Translations under genes and position numbers: made by a program
Notes under the pieces: model-generated
Databases searched by the model: none
What the model was told of the DNA's origin: nothing
Seen by the model: the letters and a program-made list of their open reading frames with translations, nothing else
Assembly: GCA_030760725.1 (NCBI GenBank)
Contig: JASWHV010000011.1
Coordinates: forward strand, 17,447,501-17,511,500
Direction: 5' to 3'
Length of the DNA stretch: 64,000 nucleotides
Source of the DNA: Neostapfia colusana
Taxonomy: Eukaryota > Streptophyta > Magnoliopsida > Poales > Poaceae
Shown here: positions 46,215-58,639 of the stretch, piece after piece
Layout: every line of letters begins with the position of its first letter
Position numbering within the stretch: position 1 is the stretch's first letter

Positions 46215-46433
46215 CAACTAACTTTTGCTAGTTAGGGTTAGGCGTGAGTTGTATAATTAATTCCCGCTGCAGTTAACTCTGTAAAATAGATGTAAACTGA
46301 ATGTTTGTACTAGTTTTGTACAAATTCAGTATGTTTGAATGTAATACTTGGTTTCCTTATCGTGTGTGCTGTCAGGTGTTGCACTGTGAGGCATCACCCT
46401 CTGTGATCCTGGATTGTACGGATTTCAGAGCTG
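46215..46433 (+). repeat. Family 2d LTR tail
   Basis: Homologous to the end of solo LTR 2c (21706-21913, from AACTTTTGCTAGTTAG onward). The LTR is cut at its left by copia-A. The exact terminus TGTCACA and the start of the primer site are missing: the sequence passes from GGATTTC directly to AGAGC. Confidence 0.85.
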
Positions 46434-47470
46434 CTTAGGGGATAGCACACTAAATAAGGACAGTATTACGAGAAAACCTTAGGATTACGTTGAGGAATCG
46501 ATAGTATGCCCAAATAAGGAGTATATTAGTATAGTTACTTAAAGTGACATGACTAACTTACTTGTTATAATTCTGTATTTGGATTACGTGACGACGCACC
46601 TACGCTCGGGTAAGAGGTAAGGTACGCCACTGAAAGCGGTCAATTTCGGTTAGCTCCCTCATGCGAGGAACGTAGCATGAGATGTTCTCTTAAGAAATGA
46701 ACAGAAATTGAATATGTTTTCTAAGACTCTTCATGTCTTACGGACATATGAGTCACACTAGCCTCCAACGCGCAAACCCAGGGGGAAGAGGAGGAGACCC
46801 TATCTTGTGGTTCGTAACACGAAGTATGTGCTCTAGGACTCTTTATGTCCTATGGAGCATACAAAAACGCTGGTCAACCTGTGTGCTTAATTGCAACGGT
46901 GTGGAGCCCTCCGTCGGGTGGTGAATAACCCGGCCATGCACCTTGAGACGTGACTTCACTCAAGGACGACCATATGGCAATGATACAGGCGTATGTCTTT
47001 AATTTCAACTATGGACCTGCCTGAAATGAAAAAAACATTGTGTGTGTCATTATTGAGTGTTATTCTGTAGAGCTAACTACGTTGCGTATTTCGTGTAGCG
47101 AACTTTTGCGAGAGGTCATTTTTAGTGTCACGGTTAATTCGTATATTCAGGTATAATCCGGTTAGGATTTTCCATTTTGTGAGCAACGTAGTACCAGAAT
47201 ATAAGAATCATGATTGCATTAAAACAACTTTGGAAAAGAGCCAATATAACTATTTTTTAGTTCCCAGTACTCTGGTATTGGAGTGAAATTCAAAATTGGA
47301 GTAGTTCATCCCAAGGGACATGAAAAATAAAGTGCTCTGTTTCTGGCAGGAACTTTAATAGACTTTGACAGATCATAACTTCCACGTTAATTAGCTAATG
47401 GAGGTGTGTGATATAGTTCTGAAAAGTTTTAAGTTCTCTACAACTTTGTTGTAGACTTCCAGAACATAAT
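46434..47470 (+). other. Family 2d 5' leader, left piece
   Basis: No gene. The AGAGC at 46431-46435 looks like the end of a TGGTATCAGAGC primer site. Further blocks (GTCGGGTGGTGAATAACCCG) match the 2a leader. Interrupted at 47470 by family 3, with ATAAT duplicated. Confidence 0.75.
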
Positions 47471-47738
47471 TGTGACACCCGGTCCCAAAAATAGAACCAA
47501 GTGAATGCATATGTGTCCCCAGGATGTTCATCACACATACACATGTAATCCACAAACTGAATTCAGAATATAACCACGAATAAATAGTGTTTAACTACTT
47601 TATTACAATGACTCAAAGTCTCACTCATGAATCTCTAACTTATTCTTGCAGCGGAAGTCTCTAAACGACAGCGGAAATAACTAAACACAGCAGGCTCCAA
47701 CTTCAACTCCACAAGCATGTCGATGGTAGTGCGCACGC

Positions 47739-47773
47739 CTAGTACTCCACATGGTCCTCGAAGTACTCATCTC
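47739..47773 (-). other. Predicted LTR mini-exon 3 (terminal), family 3 3' LTR
   Basis: Minus-strand acceptor AGCTACAG, then phase-1 frame GDEYFEDHVEY and TAG at 47739-47741. Hairpin 47806-47824 ends 32 nt upstream. Confidence 0.55.
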
Positions 47774-48957
47774 CTGTAGCTGATGTTTATGTGGTAATGC
47801 AAGGGTGAGTAAATGTCGTACTCAGCAAGTGCGGGAAAAGTATGACATGTAGCTTATAACAAGGTATGTAATAAAAAGGTTGATTGCAGCAAGCAAATTT
47901 TATTTTACAAACATGATAAAAACAGCAACTATTTCTGGGTAAATTAAATCCCAACATAACCAAGTAATTCAGCAAAATTCTCTCACCATAATTCACCATT
48001 TATCAAGTCTGAACCAGCCATTAATCTTTCTCAAGTTCATCTCATGCTCATAAATATTCGTAACCATCTCATATTCATATAACCATAACCAAACTCATTG
48101 TTATGACTCAAAACAGTCCCAAAAACAATCCCATTGACCATACCCAAATATCGATCCCAAGGTTTGCCTCTAATCATGGAAGTTGGCCAGGTGCTTGTGA
48201 CCGGAAGCATGGCTATCATGATAGTTTTACACTCTGCAGAGGTAACACCACTTTACCCACAAGTTCGTGATTTCATCACCCGTCGGTGACTGCAAAACCT
48301 CCATTATACCAGTACACAACCATCGGTGTATGGTCAAAAGATCAACAAATAGCCTTTACAAAGGGGCTACTAGATGTACGGACCGACTGAGGTTTCACTG
48401 GCAGGCTCGAATCACCATTCTCCCACCCACGGGCCCCCTCTTGTGCCATGCAGTTCCCAGGGCAGACCCTCTCGACTCCCATTCCCTGCGCCATCCAACG
48501 GTCCGTAACAAGCTAGCAACACACCTAATTAGTCAGCTAAGCCGCACCCATATTTGGCCTTGTGGTGGCACTGTTTTCCTGGCATGTGCTGGCATGAACC
48601 GGTCCTTAGATCTACGGCAAGTAAACCACCATCTTATTCAGCAACATCCATGAATCAATCTTGCCTAGATCTCCACGATTCCGTGCTCATCAACATCATC
48701 AAGTTATCATCATCTTTATTCTCATGAGTGCAATAGCGAACCATGTTTTAATTCAGCTTCCCGTATCCCGTAGATTAAGCGAAGCAAAAAGGAAAATCGA
48801 CCATACCCGACTCATCAACTTTCCCAGAGACAAGGATGGTTAACAAAACTAGTAAACTCCTATAAAAGGATGTCCCATCAAGTTGACTCAAGCATATGAG
48901 TTTTCGCAAACAAAACAGTTTCAAAACATGGGATCAATATGGTCAAGGTGCACTTGC

Positions 48958-49041
48958 CTTGCTCCCATGGCGCTTGGTTCTCAAGAGTCTCGAAGTCTTG
49001 GTTCTGTAATTCCTTGTAGATGGCCTCTTGAGGCTGTCCTT
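48958..49041 (-). other. Predicted LTR mini-exon 2, family 3 3' LTR
   Basis: An 84-nt exon between GTGAGTAG and the GC donor GCAAG/GCAAGTG. Phase-1 frame includes GQPQEAIYKELQNQDFETL and ends WEQ. Confidence 0.6.
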
Positions 49042-49862
49042 CTACTCACGACCACACACATACAAAATTTACAGCAATCAATCATCATGCACAAACTTTA
49101 CTCAAGATGCAATGGGGTAGATGAATGCAGATCCTATGGTGCTGTTTTATTAAACCAGTTTGTACATATTCTTGCATGTTTTAATGGTCTTTCATGGGGT
49201 TTTATGATGTTCAAGGGTGCTGGGATCAAGTGTGAACGTGGTTATGTTATTGACTCAAGATCTAGATCGATTCCACTGTCAAAAACCGATCAAAACACGA
49301 TCTGTCCACACGCAAAAGTTTCTGCTCGAAGGGGGCAAAGAAAACGGATGCTAGAAACAGCGGCGACGTCGTAAGATGGGTAATGAAGTCCTACCTCTCT
49401 TCCTCCTTGTGGAAGGACCTTTCTCCTAGCAATGGCAGCAGAGGAGAATTTTTCTATGGAAAATTTTGGTAGGACAGATCATCGGGCTTCTTCTCCTGCG
49501 ACGGCGGGGTCTCGCCGGCGACCAAACTCCAGCAAGGGGGGGTGCCAACTCGGTGTCTTGGAGGGGGGGAGGGCCTCCAACTCGGCGACTTGGGGGGGGG
49601 GGGGAGGGCTGCGGCTAGGGGGAGGGGCTGAGGGGTTGTATTTATAAAGAGGAAAAAGAGGAGTCCTACTCCAATTGGAACTCAAACAGGAGTCCTAGTT
49701 AATTTGGAACTCAACCAACTTATCCCCTTTTGTTGGGTGCGGCAGCCTTGGGGATCTAATCCCCTCAAATGTGGGGAAATTCCCCTCTTGTGGAATTGGG
49801 GAATTTGGAAATTTTGTGGAAAATTTGAGGAAAATTATAAATGGCTCATTTCAGCTATCTTT

Positions 49863-50090
49863 TTCCCATTCCTCACCATTTCTATGTCACTCGTTCCATT
49901 TCTACATTCCCCTCTCCATTTCTATGTCCCATTCTCCATTTCTACATTCCCCTCTCCATTTCTATGTCCCATTCTCCATTTCTACATCCCCCTCTTCATT
50001 TCTATGCCCCATTCTACATTTTTATATTTCCCTTCACCATTTCTATGGTTCCTTCCTCCATTTCTATGGTTCTTTCTCCATTTCTAGGAT
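49863..50090. repeat. Tandem repeat CCATTTCTA(T/C)-type in family 3 3' LTR
   Basis: Units of about 19-20 bases of the type CCATTTCTATGTCCCATTCT alternate with CCATTTCTACATTCCCCTCT. A longer array lies in the other LTR at 58640-58925, explaining part of the LTR length difference. Confidence 0.85.
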
Positions 50091-50092
50091 TT

Positions 50093-53000
50093 TTATAATG
50101 CTTCTCTATATGAAAAATGTATGCAATGCATGGAAATGAATTTTGAGGGTGTTATAAACCTACCCCCCTTAAACTGAATCTCACCCTCAAGATTTGATAT
50201 AGTGGAGAATAGATGAGGGAATTCTGCCTTGAAATCTTCCTCACGCTCCCATGTAGTTTCGGCTTCTGTGTGATGGCTCCACTGTACCTTGCACCAACGA
50301 ATCACTTTGTTCCTCATAATCCTTTCCTTCATGTCAAAAATTTTGACGGGGTGCTCCGTGTAGGTCAGATCCTCTTGAAGTTCGAGCTCATCCATCGGTA
50401 CTTGTTCTTCCGGTACTCTCAAGCACTTCTTGAGTTGGGATACGTGAAACACGTCATGCACATTGGAGAGGTGCGTTGGCAGCTCTAGTTGATAGGCTAC
50501 CTCTCCTCGCTTGCCCAAAATCTTGAATGGCCCGATATAGCGAGGTGCTAACTTGTCTTTGACGTTGAACCGTCGTTGGCCTCGGATAGGCGATACTTTC
50601 AGATACACAAAGTCTCCCACTTCGAAGGTCAATCTTCTTCGCCAATTATCCGCATAACTTTTTTGTCGTGACTGAGCGGCCTTCAAGTTTTCTTGTATTG
50701 TTTGGACTTGTTTTTTGGCGTCCTGCAGCACTTCGGGTTCAAACACTTGGCTTTCTCCGGTCTCATTCCAGAACAGCGGCGTTCTACACCGTCTACCATA
50801 CAATGCTTCGAAAGGTGACATTTTCAAGCTGGCTTGATAGCTGTTGTTGTACGAGAATTCAGCATATGGCAAGCTCATATCCCAACTACACCCATGTTTC
50901 GAGGCGCAAGCTCTCAACATGTCTTCCAAAATTTGATTTGTCCTCTAAGTTTGCCCGTCGATTTGCGGGTGATAAGTGGAGATGAAATTCAGCTGTGTAC
51001 CCATGGCTTCGTGCAGCTTCTTCCAGAACCTTGAGGTAAATTGGGAACCCTGATCTGAAACTATCCTCTTCGGAACTCCATGGCGACACACGATTTGCTC
51101 CATATACAGCTTGGCTAGCTGTGCGACACAGTACTTGGCTCTAACAGGAAGGAAATGGGCTGTTTTCATTAACTGGTCCACAATAACCCAAATAGAGTCG
51201 TAACCCGACTGAGTACGTGGAAATCCGACTATGAAATCCATGCTGATGTCTTCCCACTTCCACTTGGGTACTTTCAATGGCTGCAACAATCCAGCGGGTC
51301 TTTGATGTTTGGCCTTCACTCGTTGGCACGCGTCGCATAAGGCAACGTATTCATCTATGTCCCTTTCCATACCATCCCACCAATAGCAAGTTTTCAGGTC
51401 CTTGTACATCTTTGTACAGCCGGGATGTATGGAATAAGGCGAGTCATGTGTCTCCTTTAATATCGTGTCGCGGATGTGCTTCACGTTAGGCACACAAATC
51501 CTTTTCCCTAACCAAAGTGTGCCTTTCTCGTCTTCCTTTAAATCCTTTTCTATGCCTTGTCGGATTCTTTCCTTGATTTCCTCATCCGTTGCTTGGCCAT
51601 CTCGTATCTATTGTTCCAGCGAGGAGTTCAGTTCTATCACCTCCATCTCGTTCAAGAACCCGAGATGTAGCCGTTCAAACTCCTTGCGCAGCTCGGGTGG
51701 CAGCTCCCGAACCGTGAGTTGGTAACATGCTCCTTTTCGGCTTAACGCATCAGCTACTACATTGGCCTTTCCGGGGTGATAGTTGATTCCAGCATCATAA
51801 TCCTTTATGAGTTCCAACCATCGACGTTGCCTCAAATTCAGATCCGTTTGTGTGAATATATACTTAAGGCTTTTCTGATCCGTATAGATTTCACATCGGT
51901 GGCCAAGGATATAATGCCTCCAAATCTTTAAGGCATGTACCACGGCTGCAAGTTCCAAGTCATGTGTTGGGTAATTCAGCTCATGTTTCTTTAGTTGTCT
52001 CAATGCATAGGCTACTACTTGTCCTTCTTTCATGAGCACACATCCAAGCCCTTGACTTGATGCATCACAATATATGTCGAAGCTCTTTCTCACGTCCGGC
52101 AATACCAAAACCGTGCTGTGGTTAATATCTTCTTTAGCTCCTTAAATCTTTCTTCACACGCTTGTGTCCACTGAAATGCTTTCCCCTTCAAGAGCAATTC
52201 AGTCATAGGCTTCGCTATTTTCAAGAAATCCTTGATGAACTGGCGGTAGTATCCAGCCATCCCAAGGAAACTCCGAATATCTCTCACATTCTGCGGTTGG
52301 TTCCACTTTAAAACATCTCCCACTTTTCGGGGATCAACCGATACTCCTCCTTCGGAGATAATGTGGCCTAGGAACGATATCTCTTTTAGCTAAAATTGAC
52401 ACTTGCTGAACTTGGCATACAATTGATGCTCTTGCAGTTTTTGCAATGTTAACCTCAAGTGTTCTTCATGGTCTTCCTCGCTCTTTGAATACACCATGAT
52501 ATCGTCGATGAAAACCACGATGAACTTGTCCAAGTACTCCATAAAGACCTTATTCATGAGGCACATAAAGTATGCGGGTGCATTTGTTAACCCAAAAGAC
52601 ATATGGTATACTCATAGGAACCATACCATGTTCGAAATGCGGTCTTGGATATGTCAGAGGGCTTAATCTTCAGTTGGAAATATCCCGACCGAAGATCAAT
52701 CTTGGAGAAAATTCGGGCACCTTTCATTTGGTCGAACATGTCCTCTATATGGGGCAGCGGGTATTTATTCTTGATCGTCACCTCATTGAGAGACCTATAA
52801 TCCACACACATCCTTTGGGTCCCATCCTTCTTGTCTACAAAGAGCACGGGGGCTCCCCATGGTGACGAGCTTGGGCGTATAAAACCCTTTTCTAGCTGCT
52901 CCTGAATTTGCTTCTTGAGCTCTACTAGTTCATTAGCGGGCATCCAATACGGCCTCTTCGCTATAGGTGCAGTTCCAGGTACTAAATCAATGGCAAATTC

Positions 53001-53537
53001 AATGTTCCGGTCAGGTGGCATACCTGGAAGTTCTTTCGGGAACACATCTGAATATTCTTGAACCACCGGAATGCTTTCCAATGTCGCTTCTTTGACGTGG
53101 TTCAGCGTTGCCTTATCGGTTGCCGGTTGGGCTGCCTCAAACTCAATACGGGTGCCGTGCTCACTTGTTAACTGCACGATCCTCTTATCACATTGAATCA
53201 TTCTGTTGTGCTTGCTTAGCCAATCCATTCCAAGTATTATGTCAATCCATTGTAAATCCAAAACAATAAGGTTGGCAAGAAAGTCTACCCCCCTTATTTT
53301 AAGGTTTACTTTCGGACATACTATATTAGTCCTCATCTCTCTACCGGGAGAATTAACCAACATAGTTTGTTTCATTTGTGATATGGGCAGGTTATACTTG
53401 GCAACATACTTGGGTGATATGAATGAATGCGATGCTTCAGAATCAAATAAAACAAATGCTGGGTAGGAGTTGGCAAGAAACATACCAATCACGACGTCCT
53501 CAGCTTGTTGTGCTTCCTCAGCGGAGACATGATTCAC
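50093..53537 (-). pseudogene. pol: Family 3 pol, broken
   Basis: Protease motif LFDSEASHSFI has Glu in place of the Gly of DSG. RT is open from 53537 to about 52590, then frameshifted; FIDDIMVYS lies near 52520-52495. Stops at 52390-52392 (Trp to TAG), 51608-51610 and 50945 region (QT then stop), and a frameshift near 52100. RNase H (IYCDASSQGLGC), integrase finger (HPGCTKMYKDLK, CDAC), integrase core (IVSDQGSQFTSRFW) and chromodomain-like tail (CKVQWSHHTEAETTWE, about 50290-50240) follow. The last frame runs through the polypurine tract into the 3' LTR and stops at 50093. Confidence 0.93.
50157..50176 (-). other. Family 3 polypurine tract
   Basis: The minus strand reads TTTAAGGGGGGTAGG before the LTR start. 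Confidence 0.8.
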
Positions 53538-54735
53538 ATTGCCCCGAGCATATTCTGCTGTCCACGGTTACCTTGATTAGCTCCTCCATTCGGCCGTGGG
53601 TTCTGCTTGGGTGCATTGCTCGGCTGTCCAAGGCCTTTCTTAGGGCATTGACTTGCAAAGTGTCCCGCCTCTCTGCATGAAAAGCATGCTTTGTTGCCCA
53701 AAACAGCAGGAATGTTGGGGCAAGGCTGGTTTTGAGCATAGGCACCCATGTTTGGACGGGGTGCAGGAGGCAAAGGCATACGAGGTGCTTGCATAGAAGG
53801 ACGTTGCTGCGGTGGCTGATTAGGGCGAGGTGGATTTGCAGGGCAGAAAGTAGAGAGTGGACGAGCCATAATGTGGTGCAGCTGGTGGCATGAAACGGGG
53901 ATGTACATTGCTCCCTTGTGGCTGTCCTTGGTATGGCATCTTTCTCTTTCCCTCTTGCTCGATCTCACGGATCTTGCTCTCAACCACTATAGCTTTGTCA
54001 ACGAGCTTCTAGAAGTTTGCGTAATCATTGTTGAGCAGCTGAACTTGGATCTCATTGTTCAATCCTCTCATGAACAAGTATTGCTTTCTTTGTTCCGAGT
54101 TGTCATCTTTTGGAGCATACCTAGACAGCTGTGTGAACTTGTTGAGGTACTCATTCACGCTCTTCTTTCCTTGGCGGAGACCTTCAAACTCTTGCCTTTT
54201 AAGCATCATGACTCCAGCAGGGATGTAATGAGAGCGGAAACTCTTCTTGAATTCGGCTCAAGTGATAGTCTCCTGGTTGACATGAGCATTGCAAAGATCG
54301 TCCCACCAGTCAGCGGCTGCTCCCATAAGTTGGTGCGATGCGAAGAGAACTTTCTCCCGATCATTGCACTGAACAATAGCAAGCTTCTTTTCCATGGACT
54401 TCAACCAATCATCAGCCTCCATGGGATCATTAGCTTGTGCAAAAGTAGGCGGCCTAGTCCTCATAAACTCTCCCAATCTGTTGTGAGCCGGGGGTGATAG
54501 CGGTGGTGGCAGTGCAGGAACAGGGTTAGGATTGTTGTTGTTGTTGGCCTGCAGCTGTCCCCAACGTTTGTATCATAGTTTGCATGAGCTGGTTTTGCAT
54601 AGCCATCAACCGTTCAAGGCTGTTTACATCAGCCCCGGGGTTAGCATTTTCAGGAACATCAACATTGCCATCATCTTGTGGTTCATTGTTGCCACGAGCG
54701 TTCCTCCTTTGAAGGTTGGAGTTTTCCCACACCAT
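53534..54735 (-). pseudogene. gag: Family 3 gag, broken
   Basis: The start MVWENSNLQRRNARGN at 54735 is chosen because its ATG directly follows the acceptor CTCTCTCACAG. A frameshift near 54540, Trp to TGA at 54258, Gln to TAG at 54009 and a frameshift near 53870 break the capsid. The zinc knuckle CFSCREAGHFASQC near 53690-53650 has the full CCHC set. Confidence 0.9.
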
Positions 54736-55040
54736 CTGTGAGAGAGTAGAGTAGAATAGAATAGAAAATGGAAGTTTATATTGATCCCCCCCAACTATAT
54801 GCATCAAGGTGTATGAACTATCTTCTTTATTAATTTCACCCTATATGAGGATGTGAACACGTGCCAAACCATCTCACATCTCTCTACTATGTGTGGATGT
54901 GGACATTCGCCAAAGCGTCCCACAACTCGCATCAGCACACAAACGAAGCAATCATCACAAAAATTTCAGCACACCACCCTTATTCAAGCTACTATGATCT
55001 AAACGTTCCTATTACAGCTTTATTCACTGGAAACCTAAAC
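54736..55040 (-). other. Spacer between orf0 and gag, family 3
   Basis: No coding signal; same position and length class as the 304-base spacer of family 1b. Confidence 0.6.
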
Positions 55041-56015
55041 TTAATCGTGAGAACCGGTGATGTTCTCGCCGTGTGATGGGGGTGGTCCATACATGGGCGC
55101 ACGCCATGGTGAGTCGGCAGTCCATGTAGGGGTAGATGACACTCGTGCTCCATTTGCTCCCGCGTTGGCACGAGTCTCCTCTTGTTTCTCCAGCAAATAC
55201 AGCTTCTTGCAGAGGTAACGGATCTCTTCTTGTGCGCTTGCGTAGCGGTTTCCTAACTCCACGAGCAATCCCTGAGAGTTGTCAGCAGCTTGTGGGTTGG
55301 AAAGAGCTGTTACATGGGGTCCAATGATCTCCCTTGTACCACTCTTCCGATATGGGTGCAGTTCTAAAGTTGTGTCCTCAAGCTTCTCATGGAAGGCGTA
55401 GCACAGTCTGGTGAGCGCTTCCCATGCAGCATCATCGATAGCTTCTGCCCTTGTAGCTCTCTATGTGGGTGTGAAGTGCTGGGTGACAACCCTACCGTTA
55501 GATAGGATGGTTACGTCAGTCTTCCACTCTTCATGTCCGAGAAGAGGGACTTTCTTGAGAAGATATTCTGGACATAAGCTGCAGCAATCCAGAAATTCTT
55601 TGAGCTCCTTGGATATGTGTCCTCCTTCCATTCTGTCGGACCGGATTCCTTGAACTGAATGGATGGCCCATTCATCATCTTCATTCTCTGCCTCAGCAAG
55701 GGGTGGCTCCTCCTCGGGTTCATCTCCTCCCATCATAGCATCGTGAGGCTCCACGGGGTGTAAGCCCACGTGAAACTCCTCCTGAGGTGCGTACCAATGC
55801 CGTTCTTGTGGATCATCCTCCATATCATCTTTGAATGGTTCCACCTCTTCCGGGTCCTCTTCCTCATGCATAGAGCTATTGACTGCATCTTCATCATGAG
55901 GTTCCGTCTTCACCTCCTCCCAATATGGTCCATCGGACACCTCAATGGGGTTAAGTGCACTCCCACGTGATGGTGGACGAGTACTTATGCGTGCCGTGCT
56001 CCTGATCACCGGCAC
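55041..56015 (-). pseudogene. Family 3 orf0, one in-frame stop
   Basis: Reads leftward from 56015, where GTG directly follows an AG acceptor (TATTTATAG/GTG); family 1b has ATG in this place, so the start codon was probably lost by one change. It is acidic in the N-terminal half (HEEEDPEEVEPFKDDMEDD), has TAG after VVTQHFTPT near 55458, then RATRAEAIDDAAWEALTR, a short coiled-coil-like part (EEIRYLCKKLYLLEKQEE) and TWTADSPWRAP near the end. The DDAAWEALTR and TWTxDSP segments link it to orf0 of the other families. Function unknown. Confidence 0.72.
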
Positions 56016-56282
56016 CTATAAATAGGACATGAGAAACTTTAGAGAAGAAGAAAATACTTCAAAACTTCAGAAGCTATGAAGCCAGAAAGCAAAAGTGTTG
56101 CTGTCCAAAGAAAAGAAAAAGAGGGGCTGAAAATAGCACTTTGCGGTGGCTGAATTGACAAATAAAGTGCAGCAGCAAGCAATTTTCGAAAATAACAGTT
56201 TAGAGGGGTGTGCCTATGTATTTTAGAGTGTCCATTCTACATAGGCTTGCGTCCTATGGTCAACACGGCTCAGATGCAAATC
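56016..56282 (-). other. Family 3 leader with degenerate primer site
   Basis: After the LTR end the minus strand reads GATTTGCATCTGAGCCG, a poor match to the TGGTATCAGAGC primer site found in 1b and copia-B. Confidence 0.6.
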
Positions 56283-56550
56283 TGTGACACCCGGTCCTGA
56301 AAATAGAACCAAGTGAATGCATATGTGTGCCCAGGATGTTCATCACACATACACATGCAATCCACAAACTGAATTCAGAATATAACCACGAATAAATAGT
56401 GTTTAAGTACTTTATTACAATGACTCTAATTCTCATTTATGAATCTCTAACTTATTCTTGCAGTGAAAGTCTCTAAACAACAGCGGAAATAACTAAACAC
56501 AGCAGGCTCCAACTACAACTCCACAGGCATGTTGACGGTAGTGCGCACGC

Positions 56551-56585
56551 CTAGTACTCCACATGGTCCTCGAAGTACTCATCTC
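56551..56585 (-). other. Predicted LTR mini-exon 3, family 3 5' LTR
   Basis: Identical frame GDEYFEDHVEY with TAG at 56551-56553; hairpin 56619-56635 ends 33 nt upstream. Confidence 0.55.
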
Positions 56586-57747
56586 CTGTAGCTGATGTTT
56601 ATGAGGTAATGCAAGGGTGAGTACATGTCGTACTCTGCAAGTGCGGGAAAAGTATGACATGTAGCTTACAACAAGGTATGGAATAAAAATGATCATTGCA
56701 GCAAGCAAATTTTATTTCACAAACATGATAAAAGCAGCAACTATTTCAAGGTAAATTAAATCCCAACATAACCAAGTAATTCAGCAACATTCTCTCACCA
56801 TAATTCACCATTTATCAAGTCTCAACCAGCCATTAATCTTTCTCAAGTTCATCTCATGCTTATAAATATTCATAACCATCTCATATTCATATAATCGTAA
56901 CCAAACTCATTGTTATGACTCAAAACAGTCCCAAAACCAATCCCAATGACCATACCCAAATATCCATTCCAAGGTTTTCCTCTAGTCATGGAAGTTGGCC
57001 AAGTGCTTGTGACCGGAAGCACGACTATCATGATAGTTTTACACTCTGCAGAGGTGGCACCACTTTACCCACAAGTTCATGATTTCGTCACCTGTCGGTG
57101 GCTGTAGAACCTCCATTATACCAGTACCAACCGTTGATGTATGGTCAAGAGATCACAAAATAGCCTTTACAAAGGGGCTACTAGATGTACAGACCCACTG
57201 AGATTTCACCGGCAGGCTCGAATCACCATTCTCCCACCTATGGGCCCCCTCTTGTGCCATGCAGTTCCCAGGGCAGACCCTCTCGACTCCCATTCCCCGC
57301 GCCTTCCAACAATCCGTAACAAGCTAGCAACACAACTAATTAGTCAGCTAAGCCGCCCCCATATTTGGCCTTGTGGTGGCACTATTTTCCTGGCATGAAC
57401 CGGTCCTTAGATCTACGGCAAGTAAACCACCATCTCATTGAGCAACATACACAAACCAATCTGGCCTAGATCTCCCCGATTCCATGCTCATCAACATCAT
57501 CATCTTTATTATCATGAGTGGAGTAGCGAACCATGTTTTAATTCAGCTTCCCGTATCCCGTAGATTAAGCGAAGCAAAAAGGAAAATCAACCATACGCGA
57601 CTCATCAACTTTCCCGGAGACAAGGATGGTTAACAAAACTAGTAAACTCCTATGAAAGGATGTCCCATCAAGTTGACTCAAGCATAGGAGTTTTCGCAAA
57701 CAAAACAGTTTCAAAACATGGGATCAATATGGTCAAGGGGCACTTGC

Positions 57748-57831
57748 CTTGCTCCCGTGGCTCTTGTTGGTCAAGCGTCTCGAAGTCTTGGTGCTGTAAT
57801 TCCTCATAGATGGCCTCTTTAGCTTGTCCTT
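57748..57831 (-). other. Predicted LTR mini-exon 2, family 3 5' LTR
   Basis: 84 nt, frame includes GQAKEAIYEELQHQDFETL; ends REQ before the GC donor GCAAG/GCAAGTG. Confidence 0.6.
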
Positions 57832-58639
57832 CTACTCACGACCACGCACATACAAAATTTACAGCAATCAATCATCATGTACAAACTTTACTCAAGATGC
57901 AATGGGGTAGATGAATGCAAATCCTATGGTGTTGTTTTATTAAACCAGTTTGTACGTGTTCTTGCATGTTTTAATGGGCTTTCATGGGATTTTATGATGA
58001 ACAAGGGTGCTGGGATAAAGTGTGGACGTGGTGATGATCTTGACTCAGGATCTAGATCAATCCCACCGTCAAAAATCGAACAAAACACGATCTGTCCACA
58101 CCCAAAAGTTTCTGCTTGAAGGGGGCGAAGAAAACGGATGCGTAGAAACAGCGGCGACGTTGTAAGATGGGTAATGAAGACCTACCTCTCTTCCTCCTTG
58201 CGGCAGGTCCTTTCTCCTAGCAATGGCAGCAGCGGAGAATTTTTCTATGGAAAATTTTGGTAGGACAGATCGTCGGGCTTCTTCTCCGGCGACGGTGGGG
58301 CTCACCGGTGACAAAACTCCGGCAAGGGAGGTGCCAACTCAGTCACTTGGAGGGGGAGGGCCTCCAACTCGGTGACTTGGGGGGAAGGCTGCGGCTAGGG
58401 GGTGCTGGGGGTTGTATTTATAAGGGGGAAAAAGAGGAGTCCTACTCCAATTGGAACTCAAACAAGAGTCCTAGTCAATTTGGAACTCAACCAACTTATC
58501 CCCTTTGGTTGGGTGCGGCAGCCTTGGGGATTTAATCCCCAGATGTGGGGAAAATTCCCCTTTTGTGGAATTGGGGAATTTGGAAATTTTGGGAAAAATT
58601 TGGGGAAATTTGGAAATGGCTCATTTCGGCTATCTTTTT

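Larger units (their letters stand above)
47471..50156 (-). repeat. Family 3 3' LTR (2686 bp)
   Basis: On the minus strand it starts TATAACACCCTC (terminal TG changed to TA) and ends CCGGGTGTCACA. It holds a pyrimidine-rich tandem repeat (plus-strand 49863-50090), TATAAATA (complement of 49639-49646), a 13-G run near 49593, mini-exons 48958-49041 and 47739-47773, palindrome CTATCATGATAG 48213-48224 and hairpin 47806-47824. Confidence 0.93.

Noticed and set aside
49704..50139. Overlapping plus-strand frames rich in Phe, Ser, Pro and His (also 58402-59008)
   Set aside because: They are open only because the pyrimidine tandem repeat lacks stops in all three frames.
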